From positions 1-8,824 of the forward strand of contig JACPDV010000611.1 of NCBI GenBank assembly GCA_016183835.1: DNA of 8,824 nucleotides, written 5' to 3'. A program made the translations under genes and the position numbers. Source of the DNA: Armatimonadota bacterium (lineage in GTDB: Bacteria; Armatimonadota; UBA10988). This document shows, piece by piece, positions 1 through 6,572 of the stretch. The notes under the pieces were generated by a model. The model saw only the letters and a program-made list of their open reading frames with translations, was not told where the DNA came from and ran no database searches. Each line of letters opens with the position of its first letter. The stretch's first letter is position 1.

Positions 1-15
1 CGCGGGCACCCAACC

Positions 16-34
16 CCCCCATGTTTCATGGGGG
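16..34. repeat. Perfect hairpin in the 5' leader, possible terminator of an upstream gene
   Basis: CCCCCATG at 16-23 and CATGGGGG at 27-34 form an 8-bp perfect inverted repeat around a TTT loop. There is no T-run on either side, so it is not a classic intrinsic terminator. It could end transcription of a gene lying left of the window, or be a palindromic boundary of the nuclease gene. The rest of 1-156 holds no RNA gene or promoter that I can support; a TTGACG at 67-72 has no matching -10 at 16-18 bp. Confidence 0.35.
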
Positions 35-156
35 CGCCGCGCTAAGCCAGTCTCCGCGCGTAGGGCTTGACGGTTTTGTGTCGTCTACGCGACGGCACGG
101 TTCGCCCGCTCGGCGTGCCGGGCCAGGCGCCGGTACCCGCGTGGACGGAGTCGCAG

Positions 157-909
157 ATGGAAGATACCGATAGGCTCAGAGCGATGATTGAGCAGGGCGA
201 GCAGCTCGCGAGGACGGCGACGATAAACGCGAGCAGCCAGCTCCTGACGGTGGACTGGAATGTCTTCAGCGTGTGGCGCATACGGTGTATCGACTTTCTC
301 GTGACACGACTGCCAGCGGGCAGCACCTACACACGCGAGTTCGAAAGCCAAGTCAATAGCGGTCGGGTGAGCGTTGTGGAATTGGGGATAACCATGCTCG
401 AGTCGCTTCAAGGGGAGCTCGACTCTGGCGCCGTGACGCCAAAGGAGGCTGTGCCAGAACCTCTGGTGCATCTGTGCGCGATCTGCGACCGCTTCGGCAA
501 TGTCGTACGCCAGCTTCGCTCCAGACCCGGCAACCGACCGCCCCTGGACGTTCAGGATGAGTACGACGTCCAGTACCTTTTCCACGCCCTTCTCCATGTC
601 CATTTCGACGACATCCGTCGCGAGGAGCCGACCCCTAGCTCCGCTGGTGCGGCGGCGCGGATGGACTTCCTGCTGAAACACGAACGCATAGTTGTCGAGT
701 TGAAGATGGCCCGGCCAGGGCTCGGAGGCAGGCAGCTTTGCGAACAGCTCATCATCGACACCGCGCGCTATCAGGCACATCCGGACTGCGGGCAGCTGGT
801 GTGTTTCGTCTACGATCCAGACCACCGAATCGCGAACCCAGAAGGGATAGAGAGGGACCTGGCGAGATCGGGCGACGGGCTTCACGTGGTAGTTCTGATC
901 AGGCCGTGA
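157..909 (+). CDS. PD-(D/E)XK nuclease, DpnII/MboI-like restriction endonuclease family (orphan)
   Basis: A 250-residue protein predicted to be a metal-dependent DNA nuclease. The C-terminal half reads like the REase_DpnII-MboI domain: an EYDVQYLFHALL helix (residues 135-146), then RMDFLL with the metal-binding Asp at 170, then VVELKMAR giving the ExK pair Glu181/Lys183. After these come QLIIDTARYQAHPDC, LVCFVYDP and a final VVVLIRP strand. Residues 1-130 are mostly helical and are not recognised; they may determine target or partner. I chose ATG 157 because GGAG at 147-150 lies six bases upstream. An in-frame TTG at 67 would add 30 residues but has no ribosome site. Composition differs from the neighbours: my counts are 33/60 GC at 241-300 and 35/60 at 361-420, against 50/60 at 1261-1320, and codons such as ATA, AGA and AGG occur. 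This suggests transfer. No methyltransferase or other restriction subunit lies in the window. Family call fairly secure; role in defence is inferred. Confidence 0.78.
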   Translation: MEDTDRLRAMIEQGEQLARTATINASSQLLTVDWNVFSVWRIRCIDFLVTRLPAGSTYTREFESQVNSGRVSVVELGITMLESLQGELDSGAVTPKEAVPEPLVHLCAICDRFGNVVRQLRSRPGNRPPLDVQDEYDVQYLFHALLHVHFDDIRREEPTPSSAGAAARMDFLLKHERIVVELKMARPGLGGRQLCEQLIIDTARYQAHPDCGQLVCFVYDPDHRIANPEGIERDLARSGDGLHVVVLIRP

Positions 910-974
910 ACGGCAACCTCATATCCCCGACCGAAGTGGGAGTGGGTGGCGCGGGCGGCCGGGAGTGAGCAAGC

Positions 975-2615
975 ATGCGTTCCACCAGCACAAAGCGGGT
1001 GGTGTGTCTGGTGCTGGGCCTTCTGTACGCCGGTGCTGCAGCCTCGGCCCAGGCGCCCACCTTCACCGTCGGCATCGAGCTGCCCGTGCAGTTGCCCCTG
1101 GCCCCCGCCCTCGAGCCGGCGCTCAAGGACCTGGGCATCGGGTATGTCAACTACTACCTGAAGACCTTCGTCAACAGCCAGGACCGTCCCGTCGCCGAGA
1201 CCGGTCCGGCCATGCTCGACCTGGTCGGGCGCCTGGGGCTGGACTGGTCCATCGCCACCTACGAGGCCGACCCGCCGGACGACGCCGTGCGCGACGCCGT
1301 GGCCGCCTCCGCGCAGGCCGGCCGGAAGGGGCGCTTCCGCGGCGTGGTGTTCGACGAGCTGGAGCACATCCGCCTGCTCAACTTCAACCGGCCGCTGCCG
1401 CTGGCCGACTACCGCGGGTTCAAGGATCTGGTCCAAGCCGAGGCGGAGACCATCGCCGGCTTCGGCCGGCTGCGCGACAAGTTCACGCCACTCGGCAGCC
1501 CGGTGGTCGCCACGCACGTCTTCCCCGTGCTCCTCCACGCCGCCGCGCGCGCCGGCTTCACGCCCTGCCCCAAGATCCAGAAGGAGATGTACTCGATGGT
1601 GAGCCTCGCCATCGGCCTGGGCGCGGCGAAGGAGTACGGCCGCGACCTGTGGGTGGATGCCGACCTGTGGTACTACGACCTGATCCCCGGCCACTCGCCC
1701 GACGAGTTGAAGTGCAACCTGCTGCTGGCCTACTGGATGGGCGCGGACCTGGTCTACCTCGAAGGCGCCGGGTTCAACCTGCTGCCCGTGGGGAAGCAGG
1801 GCACGCCCTTCTCGCTGGTCAACCTGATCGACGACGAGCACTTCCAGCTCACCCCGCACGGCGAGGTGCTGCGCTGGTTCACCCACGACTACCTGCCCGC
1901 CCACCCGCGGCCGTGGACCTTTCGCGACGTGCGCCCCACCACCGCCATCGTCCGCTTCGACGACACCGACTACGGGCAGCGCCTCTTGGACGGCTTCACC
2001 CGCGGGCTGTATGGCACCGAGAACCTGAAGCCGGACGCCGACACCTCCGCCTGGTTCCAGATCTGGAACCTGCTGACCTGTGGCCGCACGGGCCTGGACG
2101 GGATCACCTGGTTCAAGCCCAGCCGGCAGCCGGCCAACTTCGAGTGGGCCACGCGCAAGGGCCTGCCGCTGTCCTGGCTGAGCCGGCCGGAGCAGTCGGG
2201 CGCGCACGCCTTCTGGACGCCCCTGAGCGGCGTGGTGGTGTACGACCACAGGGTGGCGTACGAACAGCTTCAGGGCGTGCCGCTGCTCTATCTGACCGGC
2301 AACGAGGTGAGCCCCGAGACGCTGGAGGCGCTCCGCCGCTGCGTGCGCGAAGGCGCGGTGTGCGTGGCCTGGGGCCCGCTGGCGCGGCGGGTGGGGCTGG
2401 GCGAGTGGGCGGGCGGGGTGATGGTGACGCCGGAGGGCAAGGGCAAGTGGGTCATCACGGAGGACTTCGGCCTGCCCGAGGTGCTGCACCAGATGTGGCC
2501 GTGGCTGGGGCACGAGGACGAGATCCGGTACCGTTTTGGTGAGCACACGCTGGTGCTGCACAAGGTGACGGAGAACCAGGTGCGGGTGGAGGTGGATGGG
2601 CGGGTGGAAGGATGA
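975..2615 (+). CDS. Secreted TIM-barrel-like protein, putative glycoside hydrolase of unknown substrate
   Basis: A 546-residue exported protein. Residues 1-25 are a Sec signal peptide: a basic n-region (RSTSTKR), a hydrophobic stretch VVCLVLGLLYAGAA, and an ASA|QAP cleavage site. GGGAGTGAG at 961-969 supports the start. The body (about 30-320) alternates strands and helices in a way that suggests a glycosidase-type barrel. FRGVVFDELEH (121-131) and DLVYLEGAG (258-266) end strands with acidic residues that could be catalytic (Asp127, Glu128, Glu263). The C-terminal part (about 435-475; PLLYLTGNEVSPETLEALRRC, then VCVAWGPLARR) resembles the glutaminase-like module of beta-galactosidase trimerisation domains. 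I cannot assign a GH family. The stop overlaps the start of the next gene (ATGA), so the two are probably co-translated. No convincing promoter is visible in the 65-bp gap upstream. The substrate is unknown, and a non-catalytic glycan-binding role remains possible. Confidence 0.72.
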   Translation: MRSTSTKRVVCLVLGLLYAGAAASAQAPTFTVGIELPVQLPLAPALEPALKDLGIGYVNYYLKTFVNSQDRPVAETGPAMLDLVGRLGLDWSIATYEADPPDDAVRDAVAASAQAGRKGRFRGVVFDELEHIRLLNFNRPLPLADYRGFKDLVQAEAETIAGFGRLRDKFTPLGSPVVATHVFPVLLHAAARAGFTPCPKIQKEMYSMVSLAIGLGAAKEYGRDLWVDADLWYYDLIPGHSPDELKCNLLLAYWMGADLVYLEGAGFNLLPVGKQGTPFSLVNLIDDEHFQLTPHGEVLRWFTHDYLPAHPRPWTFRDVRPTTAIVRFDDTDYGQRLLDGFTRGLYGTENLKPDADTSAWFQIWNLLTCGRTGLDGITWFKPSRQPANFEWATRKGLPLSWLSRPEQSGAHAFWTPLSGVVVYDHRVAYEQLQGVPLLYLTGNEVSPETLEALRRCVREGAVCVAWGPLARRVGLGEWAGGVMVTPEGKGKWVITEDFGLPEVLHQMWPWLGHEDEIRYRFGEHTLVLHKVTENQVRVEVDGRVEG

Positions 2616-3394
2616 TGACCGACGAACGCTATCAGTCCGACATCCCAGCGGAGGCGGAAGAGCGGGTCGTCGTGGCGGAACAGGTGGTCCACGCCTCGGA
2701 TGACGGCATGGCACAGGCCGTGACGCTACGCCGGAGCGCCTACTATCTGGGCGGCGAAGAGGTGGGCTGGCGCACGTTTCACGAGACGGGCGAGATCGGG
2801 GAGGAGATGCCCCTGCGGAACGGCCGGCCGCACGGCCGCAACTACCAGTGGTACGAGCCGGGCTGCCTGACCTTCGTCGAGCCCTACGAGGACGGCTTGC
2901 CGCACGGCACCGCGGTGCAGTACAACGATCAGGGACAGGTCATCGGCACGTACACCATGGACCACGGCACCGGCTGGGATCTCTGGTACCAGCACGACTG
3001 CGACGGCATGGTCCGGTTGACCGAGGCTCACTGCCTGCTCCAGGGCGACACGCACGGGTTCGAGTGGTGGTTCCACTACGGCAGCGCCGACCTGTGGGAG
3101 GAGCGGCAGTGGCACCACGGCCAGCTCCACGGCATCGAGCGGGAATGGAACTACGAGGGCCGACTACGCCGCGGCTACCCGAACTACTGGGTACACGACC
3201 AGGAAGTCACCAAGCGGCAGTACCTGCGCGCCGCGGCGAAGGACCCCACGCTGCCGCCGTTCCGGTCCGAGGACAACCTGCCGCAGCGTGAGTTGCCACC
3301 GGAGGTGGCGGAGCACCTGACGCCGTGGCGGCTGCCCATCGAGCCCGCTCCGCCTCACGACCCTTGCACCGGCTGTCAGGATTCTGTACAATAA
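2612..3394 (+). CDS. MORN-repeat (MORN_2/YwqK-like) protein
   Basis: A 260-residue protein with no signal peptide or membrane segment. Residues 58-185 carry degenerate MORN_2-type repeats built on Gly-aromatic motifs: NGRPHGRNYQWY (70-81), DGLPHGTAVQYNDQG (94-108), HGTGWDLWYQ (118-127), QGDTHGFEWWFHYG (144-157) and HGQLHGIEREWNYEG (169-183). Such repeats form beta-hairpin arrays used for protein or lipid contacts. Many bacterial members are labelled YwqK-type antitoxins, but that name rests on one Bacillus example and I do not transfer it. The N-terminal 57 residues are acidic; the C-terminal tail is rich in proline and ends with a CxxC pair (Cys252, Cys255). The start overlaps the previous stop by four bases (ATGA), which suggests translational coupling. 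A second ATG at 2615 is an equally possible start, with GGAAGG just ahead. The last about 30 bases hold the promoter and operator of the yefM-yoeB pair. Confidence 0.75.
   Translation: MMTDERYQSDIPAEAEERVVVAEQVVHASDDGMAQAVTLRRSAYYLGGEEVGWRTFHETGEIGEEMPLRNGRPHGRNYQWYEPGCLTFVEPYEDGLPHGTAVQYNDQGQVIGTYTMDHGTGWDLWYQHDCDGMVRLTEAHCLLQGDTHGFEWWFHYGSADLWEERQWHHGQLHGIEREWNYEGRLRRGYPNYWVHDQEVTKRQYLRAAAKDPTLPPFRSEDNLPQRELPPEVAEHLTPWRLPIEPAPPHDPCTGCQDSVQ
3364..3392 (+). promoter_or_regulatory. Predicted sigma-70-type promoter of yefM-yoeB, inside the MORN gene 3' end
   Basis: TTGCAC (3364-3369) is a weak -35, followed by a 17-bp spacer and TACAAT (3387-3392), which matches the -10 consensus at five of six positions. 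Transcription would start near 3399, about 15 bases before the yefM ATG. The -10 lies inside the operator palindrome, so a bound antitoxin complex would block RNA polymerase. Confidence 0.6.
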
Positions 3395-3408
3395 CCCGTA
3401 CAGGATCC
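3379..3408. promoter_or_regulatory. YefM(-YoeB) operator: TGTACA-type inverted repeat
   Basis: GGATTCTGTAC (3379-3389) and GTACAGGATCC (3398-3408) form an 11-bp inverted repeat with one T/C difference (a G-T pair if folded) around eight bases. It contains TGTACA (3385-3390) and CGTACA (3397-3402), whose centres are 12 bp apart. The E. coli yefM-yoeB operator is known to use TGTACA hexamers in adjacent palindromes, and as I recall with the same spacing. The site covers the -10 element and ends six bases before the yefM start codon, as expected for autorepression. Confidence 0.72.
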
Positions 3409-3413
3409 CCGCC

Positions 3414-3680
3414 ATGGACGCCATCAGCTACACCCACGCCCGCCAGCACCTGGCCAAGACCATGGACCGCGTCTGCGCCGACCGCACGCCCGTGATCATC
3501 ACCCGCCAGCAGGCCGAAGCCGTCGTCATGCTCTCCCTGGCTGACTACGAAGCGCTGGAAGAGACCGCTTATCTCCTCCGCAGCCCGGCCAATGCGCAGC
3601 GGCTGCTGCAGTCGATCCGTGAGCTGGAGGCCGGCCAGGGCACGGCGCGGGAGCTGGTGGATGACGCTGACCTTCAGTGA
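3414..3680 (+). CDS. yefM: Antitoxin YefM (Phd/YefM family)
   Basis: An 88-residue antitoxin that binds and neutralises the YoeB mRNA interferase and represses its own operon. The N-terminal DNA-binding fold is intact: ISYTHARQHL, with Arg10, and IITRQQAEAVVMLSLADY, with Arg31. Both arginines correspond to the operator-contacting residues of E. coli YefM. The diagnostic EETAYLLRSPANAQRLLQSI follows (49-68), and then the toxin-binding, proteolysis-prone tail. Length and order match the E. coli protein closely. There is no strong ribosome site (only GGA at 3403-3405), so expression may partly depend on read-through from the upstream genes. It overlaps yoeB by 20 bases. Identification is secure. 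Confidence 0.95.
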   Translation: MDAISYTHARQHLAKTMDRVCADRTPVIITRQQAEAVVMLSLADYEALEETAYLLRSPANAQRLLQSIRELEAGQGTARELVDDADLQ

Positions 3681-3918
3681 GCAGGCCTGGGAAGACTACC
3701 TCTACTGGCAGCGCACCGACCGGCAGGTGCTCAAACGGATCAACGAGCTGATCCGCGAGACGCTGCGCGACCCGTTCGCCGGCATCGGCAAACCCGAGCC
3801 CCTGCGACACGTTCTCGCCGGCTACTGGTCGCGCCGGATCACCGACGAGCACCGCTTCGTCTACAAGGTCACCGACGACGGCCTGCTCATCGCCCAGTTG
3901 CGCTACCACTACGAGTGA
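3661..3918 (+). CDS. yoeB: Toxin YoeB, ribosome-dependent mRNA interferase
   Basis: An 85-residue RelE-superfamily toxin that cleaves mRNA in the ribosomal A site and arrests translation when YefM is degraded. The sequence lines up without gaps on E. coli YoeB: EDYLYWQRTDRQVLKRINEL (11-30), GKPEPLRH (43-50), GYWSRRITDEHRFVY (54-68) and the terminal RYHYE. The catalytic residues Glu46, Arg65, His83 and Tyr84 are all present at the same numbering, so the toxin is probably active. ATG 3661 was chosen because it starts the homologous region and has GGGAG at 3649-3653 seven bases upstream. A longer in-frame reading from 3592 only adds yefM frame-shift sequence. The 20-base overlap with yefM implies translational coupling with antitoxin first. 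Identification is secure. Confidence 0.95.
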   Translation: MTLTFSEQAWEDYLYWQRTDRQVLKRINELIRETLRDPFAGIGKPEPLRHVLAGYWSRRITDEHRFVYKVTDDGLLIAQLRYHYE

Positions 3919-3967
3919 CCGAGCTCTTCCCTGACACCGCCGCCTCCCGTCGCCACATTGCCCAACG

Positions 3968-3983
3968 GCCGCCGGCGTCCGGC
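3968..3983. terminator. Weak hairpin between convergent yoeB and oxidoreductase genes
   Basis: The 78-bp gap 3919-3996 separates two convergent stops. GCCGG (3971-3975) and CCGGC (3979-3983) pair around CGT, and the stem can be extended by three pairs with a two-base bulge. There is no T-run. It could act as a bidirectional terminator, but such GC-rich stems are common by chance at this base composition. Confidence 0.25.
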
Positions 3984-3996
3984 TCGGCTCGCGCCC

Positions 3997-5145
3997 TTAC
4001 ACCTCCACCGCCGGCACGTCGTACGGCTGGCTCCCGTTCCGCATCGAGTCCGCCGCCAGGCAGCCCACCGCCACCGCCATGCGGCCCGCCAGCGCCGTCG
4101 CGATGGGCTCCTCGTCGTCCAGCACGTAGGCCAGGAAGTCGCGCGTGATCTGCGGGTCCGCCCCACCGTGACCGCCGTCCGCCGGCTTCACCCGGTACTC
4201 GCGATCGGCGAGCTGCTTCCACTCCACGCCGCGGCGCGTCTTCACCAGCACCCGCGCCTCGCCGTCCACCAGCTCCATCCGCCCCTCCGTGCCAATGAAG
4301 CAGTAGTTGCGGTCGTACTCCGGTGAGAAGTGGCACTGCAGATACGCCGCCTGGATCCCGCCCGCGATCTGCATCATCACCAGGCTGTTGTCCTCCACGT
4401 CCACCTCCTGCCGGAAAGCGCACTTCTCGTGGCCCGGCCAGGGAGATTGCCTGTCGGGACAAGTATCCTGGATGTCGCACTCGGGGCAGATCAGGTCGTT
4501 GGGCTTGTCGCCGCCGTACCAGCTCAGCGCGCCCATCGCCACCACGCGCTCGGCGTAGGCGTCGCAGATCCAGTGGATCATGTCGATGTCGTGGCTGCCC
4601 TTCTGCAACAGAAGCGTGTTGGCGCCGCGGCGCGTAGCGTGCCAGTCGTGGTAGTAGAAGTGCCCGCCCAGGCCCACGAAGTGCCGCATCCAGACGGTCT
4701 TGATCTGCCCGATGGCGCCCGACTGGACGATCTCCTTCATCACCCGGTAGGCGTGCATGTAGCGCATGTTGTGGCCGGCCATGAGCTTGCGGCCACACTG
4801 CTTCGCGGTGCGGAGCATCCGGTCCGCGCCAGCGATGGTGATGGCCAGCGGCTTCTCGCAGAACACATGCTTGCCGGCCTCGAGCGCGGCGACCGCATGT
4901 TCCTCGTGCATGAAGTCGGGCGAGGTGACCGCCACCGCATCGATGTCCGGCCGCTCCAGCATCCGGCGACAGTCCGTGGTGACGAACGCGCCTTCGATGT
5001 CCTCGGCGAACTTGGCCAGGAAGCCCTCGTTCACGTCCGCGCCGGCCACCAGCACCGAGCGGCCGCCGTCCTCCGGGTGATGCCAGTTGCGCGCGAGCCC
5101 GCCGCGCCCGCCCACGCCGATCACGCCGATCCGAAGCTTGTCCAT
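3997..5145 (-). CDS. Gfo/Idh/MocA family NAD(P)-dependent oxidoreductase with a four-cysteine insert
   Basis: A 382-residue, probably cytoplasmic dehydrogenase of sugars, inositols or amino sugars. The N-terminal Rossmann fold shows RIGVIGVGGRGG (5-16) for the dinucleotide, Asp38 after GADVN, TSPDFMHEEHAVAALEAGKHV, and the family signature CEKPL with Lys98. The C-terminal domain has KGSHDIDMIHW (182-192), where His185 and Asp188 match the usual active-site pair. An insert at 220-242 has Cys220, Cys223, Cys229 and Cys242 (CxxC-x5-C-x12-C), which may bind zinc. No signal peptide is seen, unlike the Tat-exported members common in Planctomycetes. GGAAGGA at 5154-5160, eight bases ahead of the ATG, supports the start. 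It is convergent with yoeB and divergent from the ceramidase-like gene. Family certain; substrate unknown. Confidence 0.92.
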   Translation of the reverse strand: MDKLRIGVIGVGGRGGLARNWHHPEDGGRSVLVAGADVNEGFLAKFAEDIEGAFVTTDCRRMLERPDIDAVAVTSPDFMHEEHAVAALEAGKHVFCEKPLAITIAGADRMLRTAKQCGRKLMAGHNMRYMHAYRVMKEIVQSGAIGQIKTVWMRHFVGLGGHFYYHDWHATRRGANTLLLQKGSHDIDMIHWICDAYAERVVAMGALSWYGGDKPNDLICPECDIQDTCPDRQSPWPGHEKCAFRQEVDVEDNSLVMMQIAGGIQAAYLQCHFSPEYDRNYCFIGTEGRMELVDGEARVLVKTRRGVEWKQLADREYRVKPADGGHGGADPQITRDFLAYVLDDEEPIATALAGRMAVAVGCLAADSMRNGSQPYDVPAVEV

Positions 5146-5291
5146 ACAATCATTCCTTCCCGTGGGGGCGCTCCGCCGCTGCCCGCCGGGGCGGGATGGT
5201 GACGTACGGTGGCGGTCGTGTCAACCCGTGTGGGGAGCCGGGAAGGGAGGACGGCAGGGATCGCCAATCCACTCGCCGGAGGTGGCCCGCC
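5146..5291. other. Divergent intergenic region
   Basis: 146 bp between two divergent genes carry both ribosome sites (GGAAGGA for the minus gene at 5154-5160, GGAGGTGG for the plus gene at 5278-5285). A short stem, CCCGCC/GGCGGG at 5182-5195, has only a two-base loop. A minus-strand promoter candidate is listed separately. I see no good plus-strand promoter here. Confidence 0.5.
5196..5224 (-). promoter_or_regulatory. Candidate promoter of the oxidoreductase gene
   Basis: On the minus strand a perfect -35 TTGACA (plus-strand 5224-5219) is followed after 17 bp by CACCAT (5201-5196), which matches the -10 consensus at only three of six positions. The start would be near 5189, giving a leader of about 45 bases. 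The exact -35 with ideal spacing is the main support; the poor -10 keeps confidence low. Confidence 0.35.
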
Positions 5292-6554
5292 ATGGCTCTC
5301 CGCGCCGGCTTCGCGCAGGTCGACATCACTCCGCCGCTGGGCACGCACATCATCGGCTGGCTCCGCGCCGTCGTCGGCGAGCAGGTCCTCGATCCGCTCT
5401 ACGCCCGCGTCGCCGTGCTCGAGTCCGGCGGCCAGACCATCGCCTTCGTGCAGCTCGACACGCTCTCGGTGCGCTGGACGCAGGTCAACGACGTTCGCCA
5501 GCGCATCGCCGCGCAGTACGGCGTGGCCGGCGGCGGCGTGATGGTCAGCGCGACCCACACCCATGCCGGCCCGGCGGTGGCCAACTGCGGCGTGGTGGTT
5601 CGCGACACCGCCTACGTGGAGGAGCTGACCCGCCGCATCGTGGAGGGCTTCGGGCAGGCGCTGGCCGCGCTGCAGCCGGCCGAGATCGGAATGGGCTGGA
5701 CCCACGAGTTCGACGTGGCGCACAACCGCCGGGTGGTGCAGCGCGACGGCACGGTGCGCTGCCACGCCAGCCTGCGCGACCCCAACGCGCTCTGCAACGA
5801 GGGCCCGACCGACCCGGAAGTGGCGGTGATCGCCGTCCGCGCGGTCGACGGCACACCGCTCGGCATGCTGCTCAACTACGCCTGCCACCCGACGCACCAC
5901 GGCGGGGATGGGTGCTTCTCGGCGGGGTTCCCCGGCGTCTTCGCCGCCGACATGGCCGGGCGCGGCTGGCCGGTGGCGATGTATCTGCAGGGCGCCGCGG
6001 GCAACATGCACTTCAGCAACCCCGCGGACAGCCCGTTGACGATGGCCGAGTGTGGCGCGCACCTGGCCGCCGACGCCGCGGCCGTGATCGAGGATCTGGC
6101 CTGGCGGCGTGAGGTGCGCCTCACCTCGCGCGCGAAGAGCATCGCCCTGCCCTACCGCACGGTGACCGACGACGAAGTCGCGGGGACGGTCTTCGGCGCG
6201 CAGCGGTTCGTCGACCCGGCCATCTATGACAAGCTCATGCCGCAGCTCCTGGAGCGGATCCGCACGCGCGGCACGCAGCCGGCCGAGGTGCAGGTGCACG
6301 CGATCGACGAGTGGAGCCTGGTCAGCATGCCGGCCGAGTACTTCGTCGAGCTGGGGCTGCGGATCAAGGAAGAGAGCCGCCCGCGGCACGCGCTGGTGGT
6401 GGCCTACGCCAACGGGATGGTGGGCTACGTGCCGCACCGCGACGCGTTCCGGCGGGGCGGCTATGAGACCACCTTCACGATGTCGAGCCGCCAGGCGCCC
6501 GAGGCGGGGGACATGCTGGCCGATCTGGCGGTACGGCTGGTGCGCGGCGACTGA
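5292..6554 (+). CDS. Neutral ceramidase-like hydrolase (alkaline/neutral ceramidase N-terminal family)
   Basis: A 420-residue zinc-dependent amidase-like protein. Family landmarks in order: AGFAQVDITPPLG (5-17), SATHTHAGP (86-94) with zinc-type His89 and His91, NYACHPTHHGG (195-205) with His199, QGAAGNMHF (233-241), MPAEYFVELG (346-355) with Glu349, and NGMVGYVPHRDAF (374-386) with Tyr379. The His, Glu and Tyr positions correspond to the zinc ligands of bacterial neutral ceramidase. The position of the ceramidase nucleophile motif (GDVSPN) reads GAAGNM instead, so the serine is missing and the true substrate may not be ceramide. It is much shorter than full ceramidases (about 650 residues) and lacks their C-terminal domain. 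No signal peptide is visible. ATG 5292 has GGAGGTGG at 5278-5285; an in-frame ATG at 5196 would add 32 unconserved-looking residues. It lies 63 bp upstream of the nitrilase gene on the same strand. The fold assignment is strong, the reaction uncertain. Confidence 0.82.
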   Translation: MALRAGFAQVDITPPLGTHIIGWLRAVVGEQVLDPLYARVAVLESGGQTIAFVQLDTLSVRWTQVNDVRQRIAAQYGVAGGGVMVSATHTHAGPAVANCGVVVRDTAYVEELTRRIVEGFGQALAALQPAEIGMGWTHEFDVAHNRRVVQRDGTVRCHASLRDPNALCNEGPTDPEVAVIAVRAVDGTPLGMLLNYACHPTHHGGDGCFSAGFPGVFAADMAGRGWPVAMYLQGAAGNMHFSNPADSPLTMAECGAHLAADAAAVIEDLAWRREVRLTSRAKSIALPYRTVTDDEVAGTVFGAQRFVDPAIYDKLMPQLLERIRTRGTQPAEVQVHAIDEWSLVSMPAEYFVELGLRIKEESRPRHALVVAYANGMVGYVPHRDAFRRGGYETTFTMSSRQAPEAGDMLADLAVRLVRGD

Positions 6555-6572
6555 GCGTGGCGCCGCACCTTT

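Noticed and set aside
67..95. TTGACG as a -35 element for the nuclease gene
   Set aside because: No -10-like hexamer occurs at 16-18 bp downstream.
67..156. TTG-initiated extension of the nuclease by 30 residues
   Set aside because: No ribosome site at 67, whereas ATG 157 has GGAG at correct spacing.
42..326. 94-codon minus-strand frame at the left end
   Set aside because: Overlaps the nuclease gene, has no clear ribosome site or recognisable motif.
965..2542. A 525-codon plus-strand frame overlapping the barrel gene
   Set aside because: Arg/Ala/Pro-rich frame-shift reading; the 975 frame has a signal peptide, a ribosome site and normal protein character.
882..2714. A 610-codon minus-strand open frame
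   Set aside because: Antisense shadow of the secreted barrel protein, rich in Arg, His, Val and Gln with no recognisable domain.
5219..5236. CGTGT direct repeat spaced 10 bp in the divergent region
   Set aside because: Too short to separate from chance in GC-rich DNA and not symmetric about either start.
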